Part shown: positions 17,957-27,073 of the stretch, one piece after another
How positions within the stretch are numbered: position 1 is the stretch's first letter
How the letters are laid out: each line of letters begins with the position of its first letter
From: Psychrobacillus lasiicapitis
GTDB lineage: Bacteria > Bacillota > Bacilli > Bacillales_A > Planococcaceae
NCBI RefSeq assembly: GCF_006861795.1
Contig: NZ_VDGH01000012.1
Span: 84,467-148,466 of the forward strand
Reading direction: 5' to 3'
DNA length: 64,000 nt
Position numbers and translations under genes: made by a program
Notes under the pieces: model-generated
The model's database searches: none
What the model saw: only the letters and a program-made list of their open reading frames with translations
What the model was told of the DNA's origin: nothing

Positions 17957-18751
17957 TTACTTCTCGAAAATTTGATGAATTACCTCATTTGATTTACTGT
18001 TATTTAAATTTTTGTGGATACAGCTTGCAGGCATATCCCTAATACTATCTGTAAAAGCTTTTGCCATTTCTGCCTCTCCGGCTACGTGGAACTCCCGCCA
18101 ACCTCGTTTTTTCTTTAATTGCTCGATGGTCACCCTCATTCCTTTAAAGAGGTTAGTCGCATTTATTCTGTATCCTGGCTCTAATACGGCGGTTCTATTG
18201 TCTGCAACTGCACGTCTTCCTTTGGCATCCATTTTTTTCTTTTCTCTCCACTCTTCCGAAACCGGGTCAAACTTAAATGTTAAGTCGTCTCTAACTAATC
18301 CCATCGCAGTATCCAAAATACGGACTTCTCCGAAGCTTGGCATGATTATTCCCGCTTCTGGATATGCTTTATACATATACTCTAATTGTTCTGTCATCGC
18401 ATGGTTTTCCCAGTAAAAATTTGTTTTAACCGGTACCTGTGCATAATAGACAGACCATAAATCTTCATTTGCAGTAGCAAAAATTACAATTCCCTTTCGA
18501 AGATCATGGGCATTTTCTTCTATCTCATTGATCACTTTTTTCTTTATTTTTTCGAATGCTTTTAGTTCCTGCTCGTCATTCGATGCTTCTAAATATTCGC
18601 CAATTCTTTTTAAACCACTCTTCAGATGAATTTTCCAAGCACCTTTTAGCGTATCTGGGTCTGCAGGATTCGTATTTAAATAAACACTTAACACACAACG
18701 ATCTGTACAGCTATACGCTTTTAAAGCTTCCAGTTCTTTATTTATCGTCAT
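17957..18751 (-). CDS. VLRF1-like / aeRF1-type release-factor-fold protein
   Basis: A 264-residue soluble protein. The start CVLSVYLNTNPADP resembles the N-terminal domain of archaeal/eukaryotic RF1-like (bacterial VLRF1) proteins, followed by RKGIVIFATANEDLWSVYYAQVPVK and, in the C-terminal half, FHVAGEAEMAKAFTDSI. Family members are thought to act on stalled ribosomes or peptidyl-tRNA. A GGQ-like catalytic loop is not evident, so peptidyl hydrolysis cannot be claimed. AGGAGGTTTTAGGATAA precedes the ATG. Confidence 0.6.
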   Translation of the reverse strand: MTINKELEALKAYSCTDRCVLSVYLNTNPADPDTLKGAWKIHLKSGLKRIGEYLEASNDEQELKAFEKIKKKVINEIEENAHDLRKGIVIFATANEDLWSVYYAQVPVKTNFYWENHAMTEQLEYMYKAYPEAGIIMPSFGEVRILDTAMGLVRDDLTFKFDPVSEEWREKKKMDAKGRRAVADNRTAVLEPGYRINATNLFKGMRVTIEQLKKKRGWREFHVAGEAEMAKAFTDSIRDMPASCIHKNLNNSKSNEVIHQIFEK

Positions 18752-18866
18752 TTATCCTAAAACCTCCTTTTTTACTTACACTCTTAGCATTTCCCTCGAC
18801 CGTTTAGAAAATCCGCAATTGAAGTGTTATGTTTTTAGGTTCATTTTCATTATTTTAGAAATAAAA

Positions 18867-18893
18867 AAACTACCCTTTTAAAGGATAGTTTGA
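18867..18893. other. Short hairpin
   Basis: AAACTACCCTTTTAAAGGATAGTTT: arms AAACTA(C)CCTTT and AAAGG(A)TAGTTT pair around a 2-base centre with one mismatch, flanked by an A run. It may be a terminator remnant; no gene is adjacent. Confidence 0.4.
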
Positions 18894-18995
18894 ACAGTAT
18901 CGGAATTGTGCTTCATATAGAGGCTCTGTTAGGTAAGTGATCTGAATGATTCCTATCAACAAGCGGTGAACAAGTTGAAATTACCTTATACACAT

Positions 18996-19346
18996 TATAG
19001 GGAAACTGCGACGTAGTTGGTTGATGAAGTGTCCGCTAGATTTTCACTGCAGGTCGGACGCTTTCCGCCGGGTGAGCGATGAGCCCACTCATCAGGCAGG
19101 AGTCGCCGCCTACAGTAAAAATCAGTGGTAATTTCTTTTTTATTTATGAACGACTTGCTAAAAACAAAATCATAAATAGTATTTAGCGTTTGTAAATGCA
19201 ATAAATGGCTAAGGGCAACCAAACAGCTGACGAAAGCAACTAGTTCTAGTCTGAAAGCAACCAAATTACTCTGAAGATCAACCATTTTTCATAAAACAAG
19301 TTTACTAGGAGTGAGACGCCGATGACTACTGCACAGTTTCCCTATA
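18996..19346. repeat. MITE-like intergenic repeat, copy R3 (complete ends)
   Basis: The left end TATAGGGAAACTGCGACGTAG and the right end, reverse complemented, TATAGGGAAACTGTGCAGTAG are terminal inverted repeats 351 bp apart. Inside are the GTCGGACGCTTTCCGCCGGG core with a GGCAGGAGTCGCCGCCTAC arm and, further right, the 21-bp-period subrepeat block at 19206-19315. The 626-bp interval 18752-19377 has no other content. Confidence 0.75.
19206..19315 (+). repeat. Subrepeat block of about 21-bp units, copy S1
   Basis: Successive units start GGGCAACCAA, GAAAGCAACTAG, GAAAGCAACCAA and GAAGATCAACCA at about 20-21-bp spacing, followed by a shared tail CATAAAACAAGTTTACT. A close relative is at 54186-54295, and a reverse-complement version at 33290-33365. 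Confidence 0.6.
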
Positions 19347-19377
19347 TTGCACTTTATATAACAAGTGATATATCTTT

Positions 19378-20595
19378 TTATGGCCGACTTATTACCATTT
19401 TTCCTTGATAATACACTTTTTTTATTTTCTCTATATCGGTGATCTCCAAGCCAGGAATACCTTTTGCTACTAAAAAATTGGCATCTAGCCCTTTTTCTAA
19501 ACGACCAAATTGATGGTGCTTGCCTAATATAGTCGCTGGATTATGAGTAAGTAAAGCTAAAATTGCATTTTCATCGAAATTATTTTCCTTTAACACTTGC
19601 ATGGAAGGGTTAGCAATTAACATTAATTGGTCTGGTCCTTTTAATAATTGATCTTGATAAGGGAGCCAGGATACTTCTAGATATGGTGGTAAATAAGCAT
19701 CTGTAGAAATAGAAACAGGAATGCCTGCCTTTACAAATTTCAGTATTTCTTCCGGAGAATTGGGTGTTAAATGCGTTCCTCCCATTGGGGTTGCAACTAT
19801 TTGCACACCCTGTTCGGAAGTTTTTTCTATTAGCTCATCGGTAATGCCATGTGCATGGTGTAAAACATCCACTCCTGCTTCCAACGCCATCTCTATTCCC
19901 TTTTTACCTGCTACATGGGCACCTATCTTCTTTCCTAGGTCATGGTAGATATCCACAATTTGTTGCATTTCCTCTATTGTGTAGATTATTTCTCCGGCTT
20001 TTGGTACTTCACCTTTAGTGAAATTGGCCGGAGTTGCATTGATAAATATATTTTCTCCTGGATAATCACTCTCTTTTGCAATTTGTCTAACTAAAAAAGG
20101 ATCTACTAAATCCTTTTTATGCATCGCTTTAGACTGTGTAATCGAAGTAAAATGAGCTATTTTTTCAAAGCCAATGGATATACTAGTTGTTGCAAAAGAA
20201 ACGTTTAATGGAATTCCATGAACCGCTTTCCTATAATCTTCAATAGCAAAATCACCAAGTGTATGACCGCAAACTTGTTCTCCTAGTGCTGTGATCCCCG
20301 CAGATAAAGCTTGAAAAAGAATCGATTTTCCCGCTAAGAAATGAGTAATAGCAGTAACTGGATAAAGCGAGGTTGGCGCAAATTCAAGTAAATGGGTATG
20401 GCAATCGACTATAGAAGGAGTTACTACATCGTTTGTATAATCGATAACTTGTATAAAGGAATATTGTTTACGTAGATTTTCCCATGCGCCTACTTCTATT
20501 ATTTTTTCATTTTGGATTACCATTGCCCCATCTTCAATCGTTCCCATATGGCTCACAGTGACAATTTTTTTCGCACGAATCAAATACATACTCAT
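19378..20595 (-). CDS. Amidohydrolase family protein
   Basis: A 405-residue metal-dependent hydrolase of the imidazolonepropionase/dipeptidase-like amidohydrolase class. DCHTHLLEF near residue 64 gives the HxH metal motif; IGAHVAGKKGIEMALEAGVDVLHHAHG near 215-245 provides the later His ligands; STDAYLPPY near 300 gives the Asp. The substrate is unknown. Its ATG lies just after the stop of the upstream Gate-domain transporter, within TAGGATAA, so the two form an operon in which the transporter may supply the substrate. Confidence 0.82.
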   Translation of the reverse strand: MSMYLIRAKKIVTVSHMGTIEDGAMVIQNEKIIEVGAWENLRKQYSFIQVIDYTNDVVTPSIVDCHTHLLEFAPTSLYPVTAITHFLAGKSILFQALSAGITALGEQVCGHTLGDFAIEDYRKAVHGIPLNVSFATTSISIGFEKIAHFTSITQSKAMHKKDLVDPFLVRQIAKESDYPGENIFINATPANFTKGEVPKAGEIIYTIEEMQQIVDIYHDLGKKIGAHVAGKKGIEMALEAGVDVLHHAHGITDELIEKTSEQGVQIVATPMGGTHLTPNSPEEILKFVKAGIPVSISTDAYLPPYLEVSWLPYQDQLLKGPDQLMLIANPSMQVLKENNFDENAILALLTHNPATILGKHHQFGRLEKGLDANFLVAKGIPGLEITDIEKIKKVYYQGKMVISRP

Positions 20596-20598
20596 TGT

Positions 20599-21696
20599 TT
20601 ATCCTACCAAAAATGGCGTTAAAAAATACGCAAGTAAACAGGCAGTCGCGATTCTAATAATTATCCCGATAATCGATGCTACTAAAGCTTCTCTCTCATT
20701 CAAGCTTGAAACTTCCGCCCAAGCTGCAGGAATTTGACCGAAAATAACGGATAATGGTAACCCAGAATTAGCTAAAACAAAAGAGCCAACTATTAATCGT
20801 GGATCAATGGACATCGATAGTTCTGCAAGCTGAGCTACAGCAAGCGTTGGAGCGGCAAGAATGGATACGATACCTGTCGCTGGTTCGATACTTAAAAATG
20901 TCAGTACATTAGATAAATTCGATTCAATCACACCCCAAGCTCCGAAAAATCTTAGTGCACCGATAAAGAAAAACACAGCTGCAACCGCTGGAATAATGAT
21001 TAAAAATAGAAGCTCAGCCCCTTCTTTCGCAGAAGAAAAAATTGTTTCTAGAAATTTTGTTTTTGGCGTAAATCGGGGCAAACTTTCCAAATCAACCTTT
21101 TTAGTATCACGGTAAATAGTGACGGACAATATCCATGGAACAACAATGATCGGAAGAAAAATAGAAAGTATAATAAGTGGAAACGGATTAATGTTAAACG
21201 CAGAAAGTGCAATGAGACCTAGCACTAACGTGGCAAAGGATTGCGGAGATTGTATCATCGTTGCAACTGCTATTTTTTGTTCTGCTTTCGTCGCTTTTGC
21301 CTTCACCAGAACAGGTCCAGCAATTTTTCCAGCCGCATTAATATCACCTAAAATATTATATACACTCGGTACAATGACAGATGGATTTATTTTAAGCAAT
21401 TTCATAATCGGAACAAAAATCCGGATTAGCCCATCCGTAAATCCTAAACGTTCAATCATACGTCCAAAAATCACACTAATAATGATGGCGATTCCTATTT
21501 CACTTGTTAAAAAAACATCCACTACAATAGGTTTTACCTCAGCAATAATCGTGTTGAAAAAATTAGAGAGTGAATTAGGATCAAATAATAGGATCAGTAA
21601 CGAAGCAACAACTAATAGAATTCCGACAGCTTCCACTGGATGCCATTTCGAACGAGAACCCTTTAATTTAAAGCTTGTTTCTTTATTTTTCTCCAC
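20599..21696 (-). CDS. Nucleoside-recognition (Gate) domain transporter
   Basis: About 365 residues with some nine to ten hydrophobic segments and two Gate (nucleoside recognition) halves: IGIAIIISVIFGRMIERLGFTDGLIR with PSVYNILGDINAAGKIAGP, then a related C-terminal half. Relatives include YjiH-type proteins. GTG at 21696 follows AGGGAGGTTGTTCGT and is a better start than an in-frame TTG 39 bases upstream. It precedes the amidohydrolase in one operon and is divergent from the sulfatase. The transported compound is unknown. Confidence 0.75.
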   Translation of the reverse strand: MEKNKETSFKLKGSRSKWHPVEAVGILLVVASLLILLFDPNSLSNFFNTIIAEVKPIVVDVFLTSEIGIAIIISVIFGRMIERLGFTDGLIRIFVPIMKLLKINPSVIVPSVYNILGDINAAGKIAGPVLVKAKATKAEQKIAVATMIQSPQSFATLVLGLIALSAFNINPFPLIILSIFLPIIVVPWILSVTIYRDTKKVDLESLPRFTPKTKFLETIFSSAKEGAELLFLIIIPAVAAVFFFIGALRFFGAWGVIESNLSNVLTFLSIEPATGIVSILAAPTLAVAQLAELSMSIDPRLIVGSFVLANSGLPLSVIFGQIPAAWAEVSSLNEREALVASIIGIIIRIATACLLAYFLTPFLVG

Positions 21697-21864
21697 ACGA
21701 ACAACCTCCCTACACTTTTTATACTTTATGTCCAATTAGAAATATGTGTGTTTGTCTCTACTTGATCGATTAAGCATTCTTTTAAATTTAGCTAAAAAAC
21801 TCCCAAACAATTCATAAATTCTAACGTAAAATATAGAAAACATTTTTTAAGGGGTTGATAAATT

Positions 21865-23679
21865 TTGGAGGAGAAAGACACGAAATGGTCGGACATAAAT
21901 TCGTGTGAACGAAAACCTAATTTCCTCATATTCCTAGTAGACGAGCAACGCTTTCCAACTGTTTATGAAAACGATGCACTAAAAAAGTGGCGGAAAGAAA
22001 ATTTAAAAACACAAGAATTATTGCGAAATAACGGTTTAGAATTTCTTCATCACTATATCGGAAGTACTGCCTGCTCTCCGAGTAGAACAACTTTATACAC
22101 AGGGCAATATCCATCTCTTCATGGAGTAACTAAAACAACTGGAGGTGCTGCAAATGCATCTGAACCAGACATCTTTTGGCTTGATCCAAATAGCGTCCCT
22201 ACCATCGGCGATTATTTTCGTGCAGCTGGCTACGACACCTTTTGGAAAGGAAAATGGCATGCTTCCCATCAAGATATCTTAATACCTGGTACACAAAATG
22301 CGATGCTAAGTTATCATCCCGCAACCGGTGTTCCTAACACTTCAAATGAAGAACTCTATTTAGAAGCAGATCGCCTTGATGAATTTGGCTTTTCAGGGTG
22401 GCTTGGACCAGAACCACATGGGACAAATCCAAGAAATTCTGGTTCTTCTGCTCAAATTGGTACGAAAGGACGTGATGAAGTATACGCAAGAGAAGTGGTT
22501 AATCTCATCTCCTCACTTGAAAAAAACAGTCCAAAAGCAAATGCTAAACCATGGTTAATCGTCTCTTCCTTTATTAATCCGCATGATATCGCTTTATACG
22601 GAGATCTAACGGAAGTTTCTCCTTTGTTTAACTTTGATATAGACCCATCTGTTCCATTCATTCCACCTGCTCCTACTACTAATGAGTCACTACTTACAAA
22701 ACCAACTGCACAAGAAAGCTATAAAGAAACATACCCAAAAACCTTTCAACCTACTAGAGATACACTAGTTTATCGACAGCTATATTTTTCGTTGCACAAG
22801 CAAGTAGATGATGAGATGTCTAAAGTTTTTCAGGCATTAAAACAATCTAAGTTTTACGACAATACAATCGTTATCTTCACTTCGGATCACGGCGATTTGT
22901 TAGGAGCACACGGAGGATTGTTCCAAAAATGGTATAACGCCTACGAAGAAACGATTCATGTTCCTTTTATTATTCATAGTCCCAAATTATTTTCTGAACG
23001 CAGAACCGCAGATATGTTAACAAGTCATGTGGATATTCTTCCCACACTACTTGGGCTTGCTAACATTGATGTGCATAAGATTGCAAAAGAACTTAAGCAA
23101 GATCATACTGAAGTTCATCCGCTTGTAGGACGTGATCTTACACCTGTTGTATATGACAAAGATAAATCTCTTCAAATACATGATCCCGTCTATTTTATGT
23201 CGGACGATGATGTCACAAGAGGCTTAAACCAAGTTAGCTTCTCAGGGGAGCCTTATCAATCTGTGACACAGCCTAACCATCTTGAAGCGGTTATCGCCCG
23301 TCTCCCAACTGGTCAAAATAATGCACATGAAATATGGAAGTTCACTCGTTACTTTGACAATCCACAATTTTGGAGCAATCCTGGAATAGAGGATCAAACA
23401 ACCGAGATTAAAAGCCAAATTCCTATCGATGGAACAATCAGTATATCCGTTTCAAAAATAACTACTAAAACCCATCCAGTCCCTGAAGAATATGAATTGT
23501 ATAATCTAACGAAAGATCCACTTGAAATAGAGAATTTATCTCCTCTTGCCCCTAAAAATGATGAGATAGATTATATTGAAAAACTCATGAAAAAGTTATT
23601 AGAGGAACAATGCAAACAAAAAAGATTACAACCTAGAAGTGGACTAGTACCAGGTCAACCAAATTGCCAAGACAAATAA
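21865..23679 (+). CDS. Sulfatase (Cys-type, arylsulfatase family)
   Basis: A 604-residue sulfatase. The motif CSPSRTTLYTG near residue 71 is the C-x-P-x-R formylglycine site; LVDEQRFP near 26, a GKWHA block near 130 and TSDHGDLLGAHG near 335 supply metal and active-site residues. No signal peptide is visible, so it is probably cytosolic. The start is TTG after AAGGGGTTGATAAAT. The maturation enzyme is not in the window. The stop codon TAA is shared with the start of structured repeat copy B. Confidence 0.88.
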   Translation: MEEKDTKWSDINSCERKPNFLIFLVDEQRFPTVYENDALKKWRKENLKTQELLRNNGLEFLHHYIGSTACSPSRTTLYTGQYPSLHGVTKTTGGAANASEPDIFWLDPNSVPTIGDYFRAAGYDTFWKGKWHASHQDILIPGTQNAMLSYHPATGVPNTSNEELYLEADRLDEFGFSGWLGPEPHGTNPRNSGSSAQIGTKGRDEVYAREVVNLISSLEKNSPKANAKPWLIVSSFINPHDIALYGDLTEVSPLFNFDIDPSVPFIPPAPTTNESLLTKPTAQESYKETYPKTFQPTRDTLVYRQLYFSLHKQVDDEMSKVFQALKQSKFYDNTIVIFTSDHGDLLGAHGGLFQKWYNAYEETIHVPFIIHSPKLFSERRTADMLTSHVDILPTLLGLANIDVHKIAKELKQDHTEVHPLVGRDLTPVVYDKDKSLQIHDPVYFMSDDDVTRGLNQVSFSGEPYQSVTQPNHLEAVIARLPTGQNNAHEIWKFTRYFDNPQFWSNPGIEDQTTEIKSQIPIDGTISISVSKITTKTHPVPEEYELYNLTKDPLEIENLSPLAPKNDEIDYIEKLMKKLLEEQCKQKRLQPRSGLVPGQPNCQDK

Positions 23680-23993
23680 AGTAAAACTTCAATCAGTGGG
23701 GGTTTTTCGACGCACAGGACGTCCTAGTGGGGACGTTGCGACATGGACGTCGCGCTTTTAGTCCCCGTCATCCCCCACTGATTGTTAGTTGTGTCCCACA
23801 CGATGTGGGTCACACAGACGTTGCAAACGCTCTTTTATTTTGCGACGAGCTTTGCGCAGGAGCAACACGATGTTGCGTCCTTAGTCTGGGATCATTTCAT
23901 CGGGCGCATGCCAGCAGTTGATCTCCCGCTTATCTTTTCGCTTTTCTTACATCTTGAAGCGGGAGTCTTACTGCCCGTTAATGCGGGATAAAA
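23676..23993 (+). repeat. Modular structured repeat, copy B (complete, after sulfatase)
   Basis: The longest copy, 318 bp, with all modules. It has ATAAAGTAAAACTTC; the hairpin CAATCAGTGGGGG/CCCCCACTGATTG with a GACGT-rich branched loop; the GTGTGTCCCACAC module with nested GTTGC/GCAAC stems; and the terminal hairpin GCAGTTGATCTCCCGCTT...AAGCGGGAGTCTTACTGC, ending CCCGTTAATGCGGGATAAA. Its first TAA is the sulfatase stop. Short reading frames inside are by-products of the structure. Confidence 0.82.
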
Positions 23994-24038
23994 GCAACCT
24001 CTCGCCATACATTTAAGTAAGGCGAGAGATTGCTTTTT
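23993..24038. terminator. Bidirectional terminator
   Basis: AGCAACCTCTCGCC pairs with GGCGAGAGATTGCT (one mismatch), followed by T6. It lies between repeat copy B and the convergent antiporter gene. Confidence 0.88.
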
Positions 24039-26080
24039 TAATGAGATTGTACACTGTTTTCTTCCATCCAGTAAGCTTCTCTAATATTAATCTGTCTGCG
24101 AATTTTCCTCATAATATCACTGGAAACTTCACCTGTTTCATATAAGCTTTGAATCTCATCACGTTCCGCTTGAAAGGCTTTGTCTCTCAACTCTCGCTGC
24201 TCTCGAATATATTTACTTGAGTCGGCACCTTTACGCGCTAATTTAAACTTTAAGATCATTTCATTGTACTCTCCGATAATCAATTCATTGATTCCTTCAT
24301 TTTCAGGGGTCATTGTTTCTCTCAAATAGGCGATTGCTGCTTGCGCCATTTCCATTTTAAGCATGGCCACTTTTTTGTTTTTTTCAATGCGGGCTCTAAA
24401 AGATTTGTGTTTCCTTGACTTAAACAAGCTTGCTAAATTAAATATTCCTCGCTTTACAATTGTCCATATGAATAATCCTCTGTATAACAAGCGATTCGTA
24501 ACAGCAACTCGCATTCGATGGATATGCTCTTCCAATAAATATAGCGACTCCCGATTGATTTGCTCACTTGTTTGCAACTTTTCTATATAATTTATTTCTA
24601 CCTCTAATGCTTTCAAACGTGTTTCGGTTTCTAATGCCTTTCTTCGAGCACTTTCTTCCTCACTTATATAAATCAGATCATTACGAACTTGATTATAGTG
24701 CGAGATAATGGAAACAGCTGCTCCTCTGTTTTCGTCAGTAGTTAATTCACGCATCGTCTTAATCGCAGCATCCATTGAAAGAAGGATTGCTTTTCTCTCC
24801 ATTTCCTCTTTCAGCTTTTCTGTGTTCCCTTTTTCTGTTTTTGCAATAATAGGCAGGAAAATACTTGCCAAGATAAGTGTCACCAAAATTACACCTGCTG
24901 CGATGAAAATAATTAATGAACGTTCTGGAAATACATCGCCATTAGCTAAAAAGTACGGAATCGTAAAAGCTCCAGCGAGTGTTACAGCACCTCGGACACC
25001 TGAAATGGTCGTAATGCTAATATACCTGAGTGACGGCTTTGGTAACTGCTCTGCCTTAAGCAGCCATCCGCCCCACCATCCTGCAAATATCCAAACAAAG
25101 CGTAATAATAAAAGAGAAGCAGTAATGATTAAAATATACTTAATCACTTCAAAATTATTGAACATAGGACTTTCAAAAATTTCCCGAGAAACACTTGGTA
25201 TTTGTAGTCCTAGCAATACAAATACAAGTCCATTCAAAATATAAATAAGAATGGTCCATGTACTTTTGGAAACAATCTGTAATTGCACATTTGGTGATTG
25301 CTCCCGATCTCGATAAATTGCGTGCACGATACCAGCTGCTACAACAGATAAAATACCTGAAAGATGAAAATGCTCAATAACATAAAAAATGATAAACGGT
25401 GTCAATAACTGGATAAGCATGTGAAGCGTGACATCTTCCATGCCTAACCGCCGGATAAATACTTTCAATCGAATAATGATGAAAGCAAGCACTGCTCCCC
25501 CAACAAATCCTCCGATTGCGATCAATAAAAAGCTCCAGCTTGCTTCCGCAAGTGAAAATACCCCCGTTACCGTTGCTGCAACTGCAAATTTAAAGGCAAC
25601 CAATCCAGAGGCATCATTCATAAGCCCCTCGCCTTCAAGCACATGCATAATCGTTTTCGGCATTTTGACTCGACTTGAAATAGCTCCAACCGCCACTACA
25701 TCTGTCGGCGATAAAATAGCCGCAAGTGCAAAAGCCGCCGATAGCGGAATCGAAGGGATTAACCATTGAATTAGATACCCAATAACAACTACAGTTAGAA
25801 ACACGAGTCCCAGCGCTAACAATAAAATAGGCTTCCGTAGTTTCCAAAGGTCTTTCCTAGACACATTCTTTCCGTCATAAAATAGAAGTGGAGCAATAAA
25901 TAGGATAAAAAATAACTCTGGCTCCATCGGAACATGTATCCCTAACGGCAAGGCCGCAAGCAATACACCGAGTGCAATTTGAATTAGTGGGACTGGTATG
26001 TATGGCATGAAATGATTTATAAAATTAGAAAGCCCAATAATGGCTAACAAGAGTAGGATAATCATTAAAAATTCCATCAT
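24038..26080 (-). CDS. Na+/H+ antiporter, CPA1 (NhaP) family, with long C-terminal domain
   Basis: A 680-residue CPA1 antiporter. The N-terminal 410 residues hold about 12-13 TM segments, including FALAAILSPTDVVAVGAI and LEGEGLMNDASGLVAF, the motifs carrying the ion-binding Asp residues, and ISGVRGAVTLAGAFTIP. The last 260 residues are a charged helical cytoplasmic domain similar in style to Bacillus YjbQ/NhaG or YvgP-type extensions. It expels Na+ (or K+) in exchange for H+. It is monocistronic, and CTATC...GGAGA precedes the ATG. Confidence 0.9.
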   Translation of the reverse strand: MMEFLMIILLLLAIIGLSNFINHFMPYIPVPLIQIALGVLLAALPLGIHVPMEPELFFILFIAPLLFYDGKNVSRKDLWKLRKPILLLALGLVFLTVVVIGYLIQWLIPSIPLSAAFALAAILSPTDVVAVGAISSRVKMPKTIMHVLEGEGLMNDASGLVAFKFAVAATVTGVFSLAEASWSFLLIAIGGFVGGAVLAFIIIRLKVFIRRLGMEDVTLHMLIQLLTPFIIFYVIEHFHLSGILSVVAAGIVHAIYRDREQSPNVQLQIVSKSTWTILIYILNGLVFVLLGLQIPSVSREIFESPMFNNFEVIKYILIITASLLLLRFVWIFAGWWGGWLLKAEQLPKPSLRYISITTISGVRGAVTLAGAFTIPYFLANGDVFPERSLIIFIAAGVILVTLILASIFLPIIAKTEKGNTEKLKEEMERKAILLSMDAAIKTMRELTTDENRGAAVSIISHYNQVRNDLIYISEEESARRKALETETRLKALEVEINYIEKLQTSEQINRESLYLLEEHIHRMRVAVTNRLLYRGLFIWTIVKRGIFNLASLFKSRKHKSFRARIEKNKKVAMLKMEMAQAAIAYLRETMTPENEGINELIIGEYNEMILKFKLARKGADSSKYIREQRELRDKAFQAERDEIQSLYETGEVSSDIMRKIRRQINIREAYWMEENSVQSH

Positions 26081-26229
26081 CTATCTCCTTTCTATATGTT
26101 CTATTAATAAGTGTAAAACTGTTTTTAAAGGAATACAAATACTAGGGACTTCGCCTTTTAAAAAGCAGTTATTTAATACAAGTACTTAAACCTTGTGTCA
26201 ACTTTGAATTCCTTATTCAAAATTTAGTT

Positions 26230-26268
26230 AAAAGAGGTAGCTGCATTAAGCAACTACCTCTTTTATCA
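26230..26268 (-). terminator. Terminator of the amino-acid ABC operon
   Basis: AAAAGAGGTAG (26230-26240) pairs with CTACCTCTTTT (26254-26264). It lies just after the ATPase gene stop. Confidence 0.9.
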
Positions 26269-26287
26269 TCAAATATTTTTATAATTC

Positions 26288-27037
26288 TTACTCAACTATC
26301 GACAAAAATTGTCTTGTTCTTGCTTCCTTTGGTTTAAGAAAGATTTCATCTGATGTACCTTGCTCCACTATTACGCCATTATCCATAAAAATGACTCTAT
26401 CCGCAACCTCTTTCGCAAAGTTCATCTCGTGAGTAACTATAACCATCGTCATTCCTTCTTTAGCTAGATCTTTGATAACTTGAAGAACTTCTTTTACAAG
26501 TTCAGGGTCTAGCGCCGACGTAGGTTCATCATAAAGCATAACCACTGGATTTAACGCTAATGACCGAGCTATTGCTACTCTTTGCTGCTGACCACCCGAC
26601 AATTGAGCCGGATAATGATTGCAACGATCACCCAGACCTACTTTTATAAGTAGGTCTTGCGCTATATTTCTAGCCTCGTCCAACTTAGTGCCGTGTATAA
26701 TAATTGGTCCTTCCATTACATTTTCAATTGCTGTTTTATGCGGGAATAGGTTAAATGACTGAAACACAAAACCCGTTATCTTTCTTAGCTCCCTTATTTC
26801 TTTTTTCCTTCTTCGATCTAACTTTCCATCTATATCTACTTGGAACTCTCCGATTCGAATGATTCCATCCGATGGCTCTTCTAAAAAGTTTAGGCAACGT
26901 AATAATGTTGATTTTCCGGAACCACTTGGTCCCATTATGACGACTACTTCACTTTTAGCAATTGTTAGGTCGATTCCTTTTAATACTTCATTTAAGCCAA
27001 AACTCTTTTTCAAATTATTAATTTGAATAATACTCAT
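26288..27037 (-). CDS. Amino-acid ABC transporter ATPase (GlnQ/ArtM type)
   Basis: A 249-residue ATPase with Walker [13 protein letters not shown] near residue 36, Q-loop FQSFNLFPH, signature [13 protein letters not shown] near 144, Walker [11 protein letters not shown] and H-loop VTHEMNFA. The sequence is typical of polar-amino-acid importers. AAAGGAGTCGCCC precedes the ATG. It is last of four genes: binding protein, dehydrogenase, permease, ATPase. Confidence 0.93.
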   Translation of the reverse strand: MSIIQINNLKKSFGLNEVLKGIDLTIAKSEVVVIMGPSGSGKSTLLRCLNFLEEPSDGIIRIGEFQVDIDGKLDRRRKKEIRELRKITGFVFQSFNLFPHKTAIENVMEGPIIIHGTKLDEARNIAQDLLIKVGLGDRCNHYPAQLSGGQQQRVAIARSLALNPVVMLYDEPTSALDPELVKEVLQVIKDLAKEGMTMVIVTHEMNFAKEVADRVIFMDNGVIVEQGTSDEIFLKPKEARTRQFLSIVE

Positions 27038-27073
27038 GGGCGACTCCTTTCATTCGTATTTCGAATAGAGTAC

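Noticed and set aside
19206..19315. CRISPR-like short array
   Set aside because: Units of about 21 bp are diverged and adjoin without unique spacers of constant length; no cas genes are present.
21736..21864. Purine riboswitch upstream of the Gate-domain transporter
   Set aside because: A TTTGGGAGTTT string is seen on the minus strand, but the conserved CTAC and the second hairpin partner are missing, and P1 does not pair.
23727..23991. Small protein genes inside structured repeat copy B
   Set aside because: Frames of 64 and 69 codons overlap in hairpin-forming repeat DNA without ribosome sites; the equivalent frames are broken in copies A and C.
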